From Colwellia sp. C2M11 (GTDB lineage: Bacteria; Pseudomonadota; Gammaproteobacteria; Enterobacterales; Alteromonadaceae), in contig NZ_JAHKQD010000055.1 in NCBI RefSeq assembly GCF_018860915.1, forward strand, positions 124,001 through 188,000: DNA of 64,000 bases. The letters are read 5' to 3'. Within the stretch, counting starts at the first letter, position 1, and each line of letters opens with the position of its first letter. A program made the translations under genes and the position numbers. The notes under the pieces were generated by a model. The model was given only the letters and a program-made list of their open reading frames with translations, was not told the DNA's origin and made no database searches. Positions 50,445-59,140 of the stretch are shown here, in pieces.

Positions 50445-50484
50445 TAATACAAGGTAAGTCTCTTAATAAGATTACCTTGTATTA
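50445..50484 (+). terminator. 13-bp hairpin after ybiT
   Basis: TAATACAAGGTAA (50445-50457) pairs perfectly with 50472-50484; the inner loop itself can pair (TCTTA/TAAGA). Only a short weak T-containing run follows, so termination is probable rather than certain. Confidence 0.55.
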
Positions 50485-50576
50485 TTATCGAATAGATTTA
50501 GCTAAATTTCACTATAACTGACTCTATTCTCTACCCTATTTATAAACTCAGATATGATGTGTTTTAAGGATTTTTT

Positions 50577-51434
50577 TTGTTAAGTTACCGTCACGCTTTT
50601 CATGCAGGAAACTTTGCTGATGTACTCAAGCATAGCGTACTAACACTTGTACTTGACTATATGACTCGTAAAGAGAAAGGCTTTCATTATATTGATAGCC
50701 ACTCTGGCGCGGGCATGTATCAATTAGAAGATGAATATGCACAGAAAACAGGGGAGTATAAAGAAGGTATTGCCAAGTTAATCAATGAATCTGCTATACC
50801 TGAATCTCTTCAGCCTTATATTGATTTAATTAAATCATTAAACCCCAGTAGCACAAACACTGACGTGAACGATTTAACGTTATATCCGGGTTCTCCGGGC
50901 ATTGCTAAACGTTTTATGCGCCGACAAGACAGTACTCACTTATTTGAACTACACCCTACAGACATTGAACATTTAAATGATTTTTGTTATCGCTGGAAAA
51001 AAGTGTTCGTTAAGCAAAGTGATGGTTATCAAGGTGTTTTAGGTTTAGTACCACCACCAAGTCGTCGTGGTGTTGTATTAATAGACCCACCATACGAGCT
51101 AAAAGAAGACTATAACAAAGCCGTTCAAACAATTATTAAAGCTTATACAAAGTTTGCTACTGGTACTTATATTCTTTGGTATCCGGTTGTTAAACGAGAG
51201 CTTGTTGAGCAGATGAGTTATACGTTTAGCAAAAGTGCGGTTAAAAATGTTTTACAAGTAGAATTTTGCTTAGAAAATGATACTGACAAATATGGAATGA
51301 CTGGCACAGGGTTATTTATTGTTAATCCACCATGGCAATTGTCGGAACAACTTGATGAAATATTACCTTTCATGAAAAGCAAGTTAGGCACTAACAACAC
51401 AAGTTATACCGTTAAACAGTTAATTCCTGAATAA
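50577..51434 (+). CDS. rlmJ: 23S rRNA (adenine2030-N6)-methyltransferase
   Basis: 285 aa RlmJ family (formerly DUF519/YhiR). LSYRHAFHAGNFADVLKH at the N terminus, YIDSHSGAGMYQL (SAM site) and VLIDPPYELKEDY (DPPY catalytic motif) are intact. The start is TTG at 50577: AAGGA at 50566-50570 is the Shine-Dalgarno, and the protein would begin (M)LSYRH like E. coli RlmJ. No ATG fits. Confidence 0.94.
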   Translation: MLSYRHAFHAGNFADVLKHSVLTLVLDYMTRKEKGFHYIDSHSGAGMYQLEDEYAQKTGEYKEGIAKLINESAIPESLQPYIDLIKSLNPSSTNTDVNDLTLYPGSPGIAKRFMRRQDSTHLFELHPTDIEHLNDFCYRWKKVFVKQSDGYQGVLGLVPPPSRRGVVLIDPPYELKEDYNKAVQTIIKAYTKFATGTYILWYPVVKRELVEQMSYTFSKSAVKNVLQVEFCLENDTDKYGMTGTGLFIVNPPWQLSEQLDEILPFMKSKLGTNNTSYTVKQLIPE

Positions 51435-51474
51435 AATAAATTCTGTTCAATTTATTTCAATTAAGATTTATCTC

Positions 51475-51552
51475 AATGATAGCTTCTCTTAATCATAGCT
51501 TCTCTCAATCATGGCTTCCCTTTACCATAATAAAGGTATGCATGATTGAGAG
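51475..51552. repeat. Three 16-bp tandem repeats merging into a 12-bp-armed hairpin
   Basis: Imperfect units AATGATAGCTTCTCTT, AATCATAGCTTCTCTC and AATCATGGCTTCCCTT (51475-51522), with CTCTCAATCATG at 51502-51513 exactly complementary to 51541-51552 and a nested CCTTTA/TAAAGG hairpin. Sits between convergent genes and may end transcription. Confidence 0.75.
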
Positions 51553-51602
51553 GAAAATTGTTTAAGTTAGGTTAGTACGATTAAAATAAACTAAAATATA
51601 AG

Positions 51603-53264
51603 CTACACAATTGGCTGATAACTTTTCACTTGATTAAACTCAAGCCCTTTCAGTATAAATAGATCGTCAACATAAAAATTGTCGGCACTACAAGCTTGCC
51701 ACCATAGTTTCCAAGTTTCATCCGTTACTGTTTCATCAACTAAAACTCTAGGCGGTAATGGAGCAACTAAGCTTCCCATCGACATCTGTGAACCATAAGG
51801 CGTGCGTCTTTTTATCATTTGAGGCTCTAATTTAGTAGGATCATCTAAGCCCATACTGCCAACTAACTCAAAAAAGCTCTCTAGCGTATTATGATGAAAA
51901 TACTTCACACGTTCACTTTTAACTTCAACATCAATCGCTTTCGCTCTTGCGGGATCTTGTGTTGCAATACCGGTTGGACAACGGTTAGTATTACAGTGTC
52001 TTGATTGAATACAACCAATGGCTAACATCATACTTCTTGCAGCATTCACAAGATCTGCACCTGCAGCTATTTTAGAAAGTAATTCAAAGCTTGATGCCGT
52101 TTTACCTGATGCGATAATTTTTATCTTATCTCGAAGGCCAACACCAATTAGTGCATTATGTACAATACTTACGCCCTCTAAACAAATCAAGCCTAAGCGA
52201 TTAGCAAATTCAACTGGCGCAGCACCAGTACCGCCTTCAGCACCATCAACAGTAATAAAATCAGGCGTAATACCCGTTGCTAACATAGCCTTACAAAGAC
52301 TTAAAAATTCAGCGGGATTACCAATACACAACTTAAAACCAATAGGTTTACCGCCACTTAACTCGCGCAATTGCTGAACAAACGCCAATAAAGCTTTAGG
52401 TGTGGTACATTCAGGGTTAACCGCAGGAGAAACACAGTCTCTGTCTTTTGGAATATGCCTAATACGAGCAATTTCATCGGTAATTTTTGCTTTTGGTAAA
52501 ACACCACCATGACCCGGCTTAGCCCCCTGGCTTAACTTTATTTCTATCATTTTAACTTGTGGTAAGGCTGCCGTTTTTTTAAAGTTATCAGGATCAAAGC
52601 GCCCGCTTTCATCACGACAACCAAACAAACCTGTGCCTAATTGCCAAACCACATCGCCACCATGTTTTAAATGATACGGACTTGCGCCACCTTCACCAGT
52701 ATTATGATAACAACCTGCTTTTTTTGCTCCTAAATTAAATGCTTCAATAGCGTTCTTACTTAATGAGCCAAAACTCATCGCTGAAATATTTAAATAAGAA
52801 GCTAAATAAGGTTGTTTACAACTATCCCCTCCAATCAGTACTTTTTTCGCGCTTTCTTTTATATGTACGGGTGATAAAGAATGCCATAAGCTTAAATAAT
52901 TATCTTCCAACAAGTTGCGTTGCGTACCAAAAGCAATGGTATCAAGTTCATTTTTCGCACGGCGATAAACTAATGTACGTTGCTCGCGATTAAAAGGAAG
53001 CTCTTCGGTGTTATTGGCGATAAAGTACTGCTGTATTTCTACTCGAAAAGATTCTAGAAAATAACGTAAATAAGCTGCAACAGGGTAAAGTCTATTTAAA
53101 CTATGACGACTATAAAACACATCATAAAGCCCAACAACACTGTACAGCATAGTGACCAACAATAAGATTAAACTAAAAACACTTGGGCTTTGTATATATA
53201 AGTAGCCAGCTGAAAAATTACCTAAGGTAACAATTAACCAGAGAAATTTTTGCATTATGGTCAT
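51603..53264 (-). CDS. FMN-binding glutamate-synthase-domain protein
   Basis: 553 aa related to the central/FMN domain of GltB (COG0069). Two N-terminal membrane segments (residues 8-48) are followed by the (beta/alpha)8 synthase domain: SGGKPIGFKLCIG, DFITVDGAEGGTGAAPVEF, FMN-phosphate region IIASGKTASSFELLSKIAAG and the cysteine segment CIQSRHCNTNRCPTGIATQD for the 3Fe-4S cluster. It lacks the glutaminase domain, so it is a stand-alone, membrane-anchored enzyme whose ammonia source and true reaction are unknown. Annotated family members are common in proteobacteria. Confidence 0.88.
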   Translation of the reverse strand: MTIMQKFLWLIVTLGNFSAGYLYIQSPSVFSLILLLVTMLYSVVGLYDVFYSRHSLNRLYPVAAYLRYFLESFRVEIQQYFIANNTEELPFNREQRTLVYRRAKNELDTIAFGTQRNLLEDNYLSLWHSLSPVHIKESAKKVLIGGDSCKQPYLASYLNISAMSFGSLSKNAIEAFNLGAKKAGCYHNTGEGGASPYHLKHGGDVVWQLGTGLFGCRDESGRFDPDNFKKTAALPQVKMIEIKLSQGAKPGHGGVLPKAKITDEIARIRHIPKDRDCVSPAVNPECTTPKALLAFVQQLRELSGGKPIGFKLCIGNPAEFLSLCKAMLATGITPDFITVDGAEGGTGAAPVEFANRLGLICLEGVSIVHNALIGVGLRDKIKIIASGKTASSFELLSKIAAGADLVNAARSMMLAIGCIQSRHCNTNRCPTGIATQDPARAKAIDVEVKSERVKYFHHNTLESFFELVGSMGLDDPTKLEPQMIKRRTPYGSQMSMGSLVAPLPPRVLVDETVTDETWKLWWQACSADNFYVDDLFILKGLEFNQVKSYQPIV

Positions 53265-53451
53265 GAAATTTTCCTATGAAATGAAAACAATTATTTTAAT
53301 AATAATTCGTGTATTCTTTCTTAAATACTATCATTATTTATTTGGTTTTTTATATAAATTCTAAATAATCAAGGCTTAAACATTTACTGTGCTTAGTTTC
53401 CATATTACTCAAATCGAGCAATACTGGTCGCAAAAATAGTATTTAAGGCAT

Positions 53452-53477
53452 AAAAAAAGCAACTAATGTTGCTTTTT
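53452..53477 (-). terminator. Terminator downstream of the second DEAD-box gene
   Basis: 10-bp stem AAAAAGCAAC / GTTGCTTTTT with a TAAT loop, 47 bases past the stop on the minus strand; T runs on both strands. Confidence 0.85.
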
Positions 53478-53523
53478 AACGGTAATATCATTCTAAAAAA
53501 TACCTACAAGTTAAACTAATAGC

Positions 53524-54873
53524 TTAATCCTGTTCTTTTTTAGTGCTATCTTCTATTTCCGCAGGTGTTAATGCTTTTTTACGCTTAATAATTTTCATTG
53601 CGCCAGCATCTTGTATATCAAGAAATGTTTTCTTAATAACTTTTCTTGGTCTATTGTCAGCAACCTTTTTACTCTTATTAACGACTGGTTTTGCTTTCTC
53701 TACTCTAGGTTTTTTCGGTTTCAAACCTTTAAAACTTACTTTGATACCTTCAACTTTATTAAAGCTAATTTTTTGTTGTAAGAAAGCTTCTACGTTTTTA
53801 AAGCTTAACCAATCATTAGGGCCAACCAATGAAATTGAATCTCCTTTTGTGCCCGCACGACCGGTGCGACCAATACGGTGAACAAATTCTTCAGTATGTT
53901 TAGGCATATCAAAATTAATAACATGAGAGACATTTACCAAATCAAGTCCGCGTGAAGCTAAATCTGTTGTTACTAATATTTTATGGTGTCCTTTAGCAAA
54001 GCTTTCCATTATCTGATTACGTTGACCTTGGTTTAGCTCACCACTTAACGCTACTGCATTAAGTTTTTCTTCAGATAACATTTTAGCTAAACGCTCGGTA
54101 TCACTACGTGTTGCCGTAAAGATGATAACTTGTTGTGTTGTTTCACTCGTTAAAAAGTGCTGTAACAACGCTTCTTTTTGCGTCAAATTATCTGCAAGAT
54201 AAAAGCGTTTGGTAATATCTAAATGTTCACTATGCCCAGCATTAATGGCAATACGCTTAGGTTTTTTCAATAATTCAGTGGCAAATTCATTCACTTGTGC
54301 ATGGTCAAGTGTTGCTGAAAATAACAATGTTTGGCGTTTACGATGATTAGCGGCTTTATTTATTTGGCTCAACTCTTTACTGAAGCCTAAATCAAGCATG
54401 CGATCTGCTTCATCTAGAATTAATAATTCTAAGCCGTTTAAATAAAAGTGTCCTTGCGTTAAATGATCAGCTAACCGTCCTGGAGTTGCAACAATAAAGT
54501 GTGGCTCTTTCTCTAACACCTTTACTTGATCATTAAAGTTTTCACCACCTAAAATTAATACCGCTTTAAATTGCGTATTGGCAGTAAACAAGCGCAGTTG
54601 ACTAAAGACTTGTTTTGCAAGCTCTCGTGTTGGCGTTAAAATCACAACACGAGGATCACGCTTAGACAAGGCTCTATTTTTCGTTAAGCGCTGAATTGCA
54701 GGTATAACAAAGGCTAAGGTTTTACCCGAGCCTGTTTTAGAAGAAGCAATTAAGTCATGCCCCGCCATTGCGGCAGGAATTGCCTGTTGCTGAATTTGTG
54801 TTGGTTCTTTAAAACCAAGGTGTTGAACAGTACTCATTAAAGTATTATCTAAACCAAGATCGCTAAATTGCAA
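53524..54873 (-). CDS. DEAD-box RNA helicase, SrmB/RhlE-like
   Basis: 449 aa. Q motif FKEPTQIQQQAIPAAMAGHD, Walker A SSKTGSGKTLAFV, motif Ia PTRELAKQV, DEAD LILDEADRMLDLGF, SAT motif LFSATLDHAQ and motif VI FVHRIGRTGRAGTKGDS are all present. The C-terminal tail is basic (KPKKPRVEKAKPVVNKSKK). The LSGELNQGQRN and VSHVINFDMPKHTEEF segments recall SrmB, a 50S-assembly helicase, but I do not assign the symbol. Independent transcription unit ended by the terminator at 53452. Confidence 0.85.
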   Translation of the reverse strand: MQFSDLGLDNTLMSTVQHLGFKEPTQIQQQAIPAAMAGHDLIASSKTGSGKTLAFVIPAIQRLTKNRALSKRDPRVVILTPTRELAKQVFSQLRLFTANTQFKAVLILGGENFNDQVKVLEKEPHFIVATPGRLADHLTQGHFYLNGLELLILDEADRMLDLGFSKELSQINKAANHRKRQTLLFSATLDHAQVNEFATELLKKPKRIAINAGHSEHLDITKRFYLADNLTQKEALLQHFLTSETTQQVIIFTATRSDTERLAKMLSEEKLNAVALSGELNQGQRNQIMESFAKGHHKILVTTDLASRGLDLVNVSHVINFDMPKHTEEFVHRIGRTGRAGTKGDSISLVGPNDWLSFKNVEAFLQQKISFNKVEGIKVSFKGLKPKKPRVEKAKPVVNKSKKVADNRPRKVIKKTFLDIQDAGAMKIIKRKKALTPAEIEDSTKKEQD

Positions 54874-55092
54874 ATTTTTCTCCGAAAAAAGTAAGTATTA
54901 CAGCCGTATTATAACCTGCATCGATACATTTATAACTAATAAATATTGCAAAAATTGACTTAATCAATATCTCTATGACGTTAACATCTACTGCCATGTA
55001 ATAAAATAAAGATTAATTGATTTAACGCAAGTTATATAGCTTGTTTTTTTATTACCCTTTAATAGTAAATTCCTATATTTGGGTGATAAAAT

Positions 55093-55461
55093 ATGATGAA
55101 TCAAATTCCAATCATTAACATATCAACTAATGCGCTTGTTACTACACCACATAAAGCTAAGTCATGTATATCTACACCAATAAAATCTGAAGCACGTAAA
55201 CCTAAACCAACTAATGCAATGATTGATTTAATTACCCAAGTACGGCAAGATTTTCCATTCACTTTACCTGAAGCACAAATTTGTGCAGGTAAATGCGTCG
55301 GTTGTCCTAAAAAATTATTAGAGCTAGCTGACACTGAACTTTCAGAGTGGGAATCACGTATAGATCGAGGTGAAACGCCATTATTGGGGGATATTTCTCG
55401 CTTAGGTAAGTTATGTAAAAATATACGTAGAGGCTTAATCAGAAACGGCTTAGTACATTAA
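55093..55461 (+). CDS. Conserved hypothetical with a C-x3-C-x2-C motif
   Basis: 122 aa, no named family recognised. The first 40 residues are low-complexity; the rest is compact and contains ICAGKCVGCPKKLLELADTE, where C-x3-C-x2-C plus the nearby CKNIRRGL cysteine could bind a metal. ELSEWESRIDRGETPLLGDI reads as a helix pair. Two adjacent ATGs (55093 and 55096). Ends before a strong bidirectional terminator shared with gltX. Reading-frame length and codon pattern make it a real gene. Confidence 0.75.
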   Translation: MMNQIPIINISTNALVTTPHKAKSCISTPIKSEARKPKPTNAMIDLITQVRQDFPFTLPEAQICAGKCVGCPKKLLELADTELSEWESRIDRGETPLLGDISRLGKLCKNIRRGLIRNGLVH

Positions 55462-55512
55462 ACCACTCGCATAACATTTGGGTTAGTTATATATTATTAA
55501 TGCGCTTAAACG

Positions 55513-55547
55513 AAAAAAGGTAACAACCTTTAGATTGTTACCTTTTT
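55513..55547. terminator. Bidirectional terminator between the hypothetical gene and gltX
   Basis: 13-bp perfect stem AAAAAGGTAACAA / TTGTTACCTTTTT with an 8-base loop and A/T runs at both ends, between convergent genes. Confidence 0.92.
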
Positions 55548-55591
55548 AACATTTGCTTATTCTACAGCTTAGCTTAATTTAGCTTTGTGAT

Positions 55592-57004
55592 TTAACCTGC
55601 TGTAATTCTTTCTTCAACAACAATAAGTGCTTGCTCAATACGCTCAATAACTTTACTTTGATCTAATAACGCTAGCGTAATATCAAGTGACGGTGAATTA
55701 CCACCACCTGTAGCAGCAACTCGAAGTGGCATTCCAACTTTGCCCATGCCTACTTCTAACTCTTCTGCAGTATCGTTAATAGCCGCATGAATCAATGCTG
55801 GTTGCCAATCAGTTAATGCTGCAAGTTTTGCTTTAACTAATAATAAAGGCTCTTTTACTACTGGGCGCAAATGTTTTTTAACGGCTTTAGCATCAAGCTC
55901 AGAGAAGTCTTCATAAAAATAACGCGATATTTCTGCCATTTCTTTCAATGTTTTAACACGATCTGCTTGTATTTTTACAATTTCAGCAAGTGCAGGTCCA
56001 TTACTCGTATCAATACCTTGATCTTTCATGTGCCAAGCAAGATGCTCTGCTACATATTCAGGGTCCATTGTTTTCATATAATGTTGGTTTACCCAAATAA
56101 GCTTATCGGTATTAAATCCAGATGGCGCACGGTTACAATCTTTTAAATCAAATAACTCGATCATTTCTTCGCGAGAAAAAATTTCTTTGTCACCATGTGA
56201 CCAACCTAAACGTACTAAATAATTTAATAATGCTTCTGGTAAATAACCGTCATCACGGTATTGCATTACACTTACTGCGCCATGACGTTTAGATAAACGT
56301 TTACCATCATCACCTAAAATCATTGGAATATGTGCATATTCAGGAATTGTAGCGCCAAGTGCTGCTAGAATATTAATTTGTTTAGGTGTATTAGAGATAT
56401 GATCATCACCACGAACAACATGAGTGACTTTCATATCCCAGTCATCAACAACAACAGTAAGGTTATAAGTTGGAGTTCCATCAGAACGTGCAATGATTAA
56501 ATCATCAAGCTGGTCGTTACTAATAGTTATATCACCTTTAACCATATCTTTAATAACAACGTCACCGCCGATTGGATTTTTAAAACGAATTACAAAAGGT
56601 TTGTCTTCAGGGTAATCAGTACGTTCTCGCCATAAGCCATTATACTTTTCTATTTCGCCTTTAGCTTTGGCTTCTTCACGCATTGCATCAACTTCTTCAG
56701 CAGTACTATAACAACGGTATGCATTACCAGAAGCTAATAACTGTTCAATAACTTCTTTATAACGGTCAAAACGTTCAGTTTGAAAGTAAGGACCATGAGT
56801 CCATTCTAGGTTCAACCAATTCATACCATCCATAATGGCATCAACAGAAGCTTGTGTTGAACGTTCTAAATCGGTGTCTTCAATGCGAAGAATAAAGTCA
56901 CCGCCATTCTTTTTAGCATAAAGCCAACTATATAAAGCAGTACGAGCACCACCAACATGTAAATAACCGGTAGGACTAGGGGCAAAACGAGTAGTTAAAG
57001 TCAT
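55592..57004 (-). CDS. gltX: Glutamyl-tRNA synthetase
   Basis: 470 aa class I aminoacyl-tRNA synthetase. The HIGH-type motif is [20 protein letters not shown], the KMSKS-type motif [24 protein letters not shown] and [14 protein letters not shown] are conserved. The C-terminal anticodon-binding domain is complete. The neighbouring tRNA-Val cluster on the other strand is also the E. coli arrangement (gltX next to valU). This helps date the tRNA cluster as ancestral. Confidence 0.98.
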   Translation of the reverse strand: MTLTTRFAPSPTGYLHVGGARTALYSWLYAKKNGGDFILRIEDTDLERSTQASVDAIMDGMNWLNLEWTHGPYFQTERFDRYKEVIEQLLASGNAYRCYSTAEEVDAMREEAKAKGEIEKYNGLWRERTDYPEDKPFVIRFKNPIGGDVVIKDMVKGDITISNDQLDDLIIARSDGTPTYNLTVVVDDWDMKVTHVVRGDDHISNTPKQINILAALGATIPEYAHIPMILGDDGKRLSKRHGAVSVMQYRDDGYLPEALLNYLVRLGWSHGDKEIFSREEMIELFDLKDCNRAPSGFNTDKLIWVNQHYMKTMDPEYVAEHLAWHMKDQGIDTSNGPALAEIVKIQADRVKTLKEMAEISRYFYEDFSELDAKAVKKHLRPVVKEPLLLVKAKLAALTDWQPALIHAAINDTAEELEVGMGKVGMPLRVAATGGGNSPSLDITLALLDQSKVIERIEQALIVVEERITAG

Positions 57005-57251
57005 AAAATTCTCAATATGAAAAAAACTAGGCTATATAAAGAAGCAGCCTAGAAAATAAATAAGTCTAAAATTGGCGACATTTTAACACTGTGCTTGTGC
57101 GAATTCACCTGTTAACAGAATTTGTTTACAACTAATCTCTAATATTGCGCAAAGATTTCAACGATAATGTCGACAAAAACACCGTTATGCGCAAAAAAAA
57201 ATCAAACAATCACTTTTTCGAAAAAAATTAGTGTTTTTAGTAGTTTTTATG

Positions 57252-57279
57252 TTGACAGTATTTTGGATCTCCCTATAAT
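57252..57279 (+). promoter_or_regulatory. Sigma-70 promoter of the tRNA cluster
   Basis: TTGACA (57252-57257), a 16-base spacer, TATAAT (57274-57279), both consensus hexamers perfect, with a start expected about 10 bases before the first tRNA-Val. Confidence 0.9.
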
Positions 57280-57295
57280 ACGCACCCACAGAGAC

Positions 57296-57371
57296 GGACG
57301 ATTAGCTCAGTTGGGAGAGCACCGCCCTTACAAGGCGGGGGTCACTGGTTCAAGCCCAGTATCGTCCACCA
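57296..57371 (+). tRNA. tRNA-Val (TAC), copy 1
   Basis: 76 nt with encoded CCA. Acceptor GGACGAT/ATCGTCC, D arm TTAGCTCAGTTGGGAGAGC, anticodon arm CCGCC-CTTACAA-GGCGG (anticodon TAC), T arm CTGG-TTCAAGC-CCAG. First gene of the cluster. Confidence 0.98.
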
Positions 57372-57393
57372 TCTTTATTTAAGATGCTTTGTT

Positions 57394-57410
57394 ACGGTTT
57401 CGAGTACCGT
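57394..57410 (+). other. T-arm-like hairpin in the tRNA spacer
   Basis: ACGGT-TTCGAGT-ACCGT: a perfect 5-bp stem with a T-loop-like 7-base loop, no other tRNA parts. Remnant of a lost tRNA, or a retained processing signal. Confidence 0.6.
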
Positions 57411-57450
57411 CCATTTAAAATGTGTAAACTCGAAGATAGATATATACTGC

Positions 57451-57527
57451 GGAGTGGTAGTTCAGTTGGTTAGAATACCGGCCTGTCACGCCGGGGGTCG
57501 CGGGTTCGAGTCCCGTCCACTCCGCCA
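57451..57527 (+). tRNA. tRNA-Asp (GTC), copy 1
   Basis: 77 nt with CCA. Acceptor GGAGTGG/CCACTCC, anticodon arm CCGGC-CTGTCAC-GCCGG (GTC), T arm GCGGG-TTCGAGT-CCCGT. Matches E. coli tRNA-Asp closely. Confidence 0.98.
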
Positions 57528-57543
57528 CTTATATCCATCAAAA

Positions 57544-57560
57544 CGGGTTCGAGTCCCGTA
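57544..57560 (+). other. Second T-arm-like hairpin in the tRNA spacer
   Basis: ACGGG-TTCGAGT-CCCGT between tRNA-Asp copies 1 and 2. Its stem differs from the hairpin at 57394 by a compensated pair (G-C in place of T-A), so pairing is conserved. Confidence 0.6.
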
Positions 57561-57601
57561 CATTATTAATAGTGTCAAACTCGAAGATATGTATATTCTG
57601 C

Positions 57602-57678
57602 GGAGTGGTAGTTCAGTTGGTTAGAATACCGGCCTGTCACGCCGGGGGTCGCGGGTTCGAGTCCCGTCCACTCCGCCA
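57602..57678 (+). tRNA. tRNA-Asp (GTC), copy 2
   Basis: Identical 77-nt sequence to copy 1, including CCA. Confidence 0.98.
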
Positions 57679-57732
57679 CTATACTTATCGAGGTTAGAGC
57701 ACCTTAAAAACTCAAAATTAAGCAAGATTTGC

Positions 57733-57809
57733 GGAGTGGTAGTTCAGTTGGTTAGAATACCGGCCTGTCACGCCGGGGGTCGCGGGTTCGAGTCCCGTCC
57801 ACTCCGCCA
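57733..57809 (+). tRNA. tRNA-Asp (GTC), copy 3
   Basis: Identical 77-nt sequence to copies 1 and 2, including CCA. Confidence 0.98.
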
Positions 57810-57829
57810 CTTGTTTAATTAATAATATC

Positions 57830-57905
57830 GGACGATTAGCTCAGTTGGGAGAGCACCGCCCTTACAAGGCGGGGGTCACTGGTTCAAGCCCAGTATCGTC
57901 CACCA
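57830..57905 (+). tRNA. tRNA-Val (TAC), copy 2
   Basis: Identical 76-nt sequence to tRNA-Val copy 1, including CCA. Confidence 0.98.
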
Positions 57906-57952
57906 TTATTGATTCAAAGCACATCCTATTCCATATCATCTCTGATATCTAT

Positions 57953-58028
57953 GGACGATTAGCTCAGTTGGGAGAGCACCGCCCTTACAAGGCGGGGGTC
58001 ACTGGTTCAAGCCCAGTATCGTCCACCA
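57953..58028 (+). tRNA. tRNA-Val (TAC), copy 3
   Basis: Identical 76-nt sequence to tRNA-Val copy 1; the last intact tRNA before the decayed array. Confidence 0.98.
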
Positions 58029-58075
58029 TTATAAAACTATACTTTTAAATAATTATTTTATATCCAGAATAATAA

Positions 58076-58139
58076 AAAGCACCTTCTACTCTTTACATCC
58101 CGCACCGTGTCACCAATTCAAGCCCAGTATCGTCCACCA
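58076..58139 (+). pseudogene. Pseudo-tRNA-Val 1
   Basis: The 3' third, TTCAAGCCCAGTATCGTCC plus ACCA, equals tRNA-Val; GCACC of the D stem is kept, but the anticodon arm is replaced by a segment that no longer pairs. First of four tandem copies, in a 111-bp unit. Confidence 0.8.
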
Positions 58140-58186
58140 TTATAAAACTATAATTTTAAATAATTATTTTATATCCAGAATAATAA

Positions 58187-58250
58187 AAAGCACCTTCTAC
58201 TCTTTACATCCCGCACCGTGTCACCAGTTCAAGCCCAGTATCGTCCTCCA
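58187..58250 (+). pseudogene. Pseudo-tRNA-Val 2
   Basis: Same 64-nt core as copy 1, 111 bases later, with one T-for-A change before the final CCA and CAG for CAA before TTCAAGC. Confidence 0.8.
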
Positions 58251-58296
58251 CTTTTAATTCAAGTAAATTCTGTTCAATATTATTTCTGATAACTAT

Positions 58297-58380
58297 CAAC
58301 GGTTAATTCGATAGTGAAAGCACCTTCTACTCTTTACATCCCGCACCGTGTCACCAGTTCAAGCCCAGTATCGTCCACCA
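58297..58380 (+). pseudogene. Pseudo-tRNA-Val 3 (most complete copy)
   Basis: 84 nt that aligns end to end with tRNA-Val: CAACGGTTAATTCGATAGTG replaces the acceptor and D arm, GCACC is kept, the anticodon region still reads CTTTACA, and the T arm and acceptor 3' strand are intact. The 5' half cannot pair with the 3' acceptor strand. Confidence 0.8.
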
Positions 58381-58426
58381 CTTTTAATTCAAGTAAATTC
58401 TGTTCAATATTATTTCTGATAACTAT

Positions 58427-58464
58427 CAACGGTTAATTCGATAGTGAAAGCACCTTCTACTCTT
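58427..58464 (+). pseudogene. Pseudo-tRNA-Val 4, 5' fragment
   Basis: Repeats the 5' half of copy 3 (130-bp period) and stops after GCACCTTCTACTCTT, where unique sequence begins. Confidence 0.75.
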
Positions 58465-58889
58465 AATTTTATAATCATTATTCCTTTTATTTTCAGTTTA
58501 ATTTATATTAGCTAAATTATTTGTTATAAGACTAAACGCCAAAATATGTCATTTTATTAAAATTTTTTTAATAAACAGTAGTAAAGATCTACCTAAATTA
58601 CAGCTAACCTTTATTTAGCTTATTACCGATATAACCTTTATCCACATAAAATTATGCAAAGACCAATGATAACTCGACAGATCTAGTCTCTTCACACGAC
58701 TTCCGCGCTTTACTCTCTACTGCCACTTTGAAAATTATACATTCTTACCTTGTAATAATTACTATCACTTCAATCATTGCAATTAATAAATAAAAATAAA
58801 ATATTAAATAACAAATACTTAAGAACTGGCATAACTGTCGCATTATATATAACGAATGTAATAACGAATGTATTATTTAACAAATTAAT
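58465..58889. other. AT-rich gene-free region
   Basis: About 425 bases with no gene, tRNA part or clear hairpin seen. It probably contains the promoter of the DUF1328 gene near its right end. Confidence 0.5.
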
Positions 58890-58899
58890 GGAGGTAAAC

Positions 58900-59076
58900 A
58901 TGTTGAATTGGGCAGTAACCTTTTTTGTTATCGCAATTATTGCAGCGATCTTCGGTTTTGGTGGTATAGCTGGTGCAGCCGCGGGAATGGCAAAAATTAT
59001 ATTTTTTATTTTTATCGTATTATTGGTTATTTCATTAATTGCCAATGCGTTACGAGGAAAAGCCCCTAGACCCTAA
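58900..59076 (+). CDS. DUF1328 small membrane protein (YtjA-like)
   Basis: 58 aa: [32 protein letters not shown], and a second hydrophobic helix ending LRGKAPRP. This is the DUF1328/YtjA pattern: two short membrane helices with a glycine/alanine turn. The frame is open further upstream, but GGAGG (58890-58894) just before the ATG at 58900 and the family N terminus fix the start. Family members are stress-induced; function unknown. Confidence 0.9.
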   Translation: MLNWAVTFFVIAIIAAIFGFGGIAGAAAGMAKIIFFIFIVLLVISLIANALRGKAPRP

Positions 59077-59140
59077 AGAAAGTTGTGAGCACAATAATTT
59101 CAAAACATTACAAACAGTTTATTTTTAACGGAGAATAACT

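Larger units (their letters stand above)
58029..58464 (+). repeat. Tandem array of tRNA-Val-derived units
   Basis: Two 111-bp units (58029-58139, 58140-58250), one full 130-bp unit (58251-58380) and a partial one (58381-58464). The 130-bp spacer still aligns with the spacer between tRNA-Val copies 2 and 3, showing the array came from duplication of the tRNA plus spacer. Confidence 0.88.

Noticed and set aside
55101..55334. Minus-strand frame opposite the cysteine-motif protein
   Set aside because: The plus-strand frame is longer, has a better coding pattern and the cysteine motif; the minus frame looks like random hydrophobic text.
57167..57382. Frames reading GRLAQLGEHRPYKAGVTGSS across tRNA genes
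   Set aside because: This is the well-known spurious translation of tRNA-Val; the same text recurs at 57845-58048.
58029..58464. CRISPR-like array
   Set aside because: Repeats are long (64 nt), of tRNA origin, with repeated rather than unique spacers, and no cas genes are present.
58777..58899. 41-codon upstream extension of the DUF1328 frame
   Set aside because: GGAGG and the family N terminus place the start at 58900; the extension has no coding pattern.
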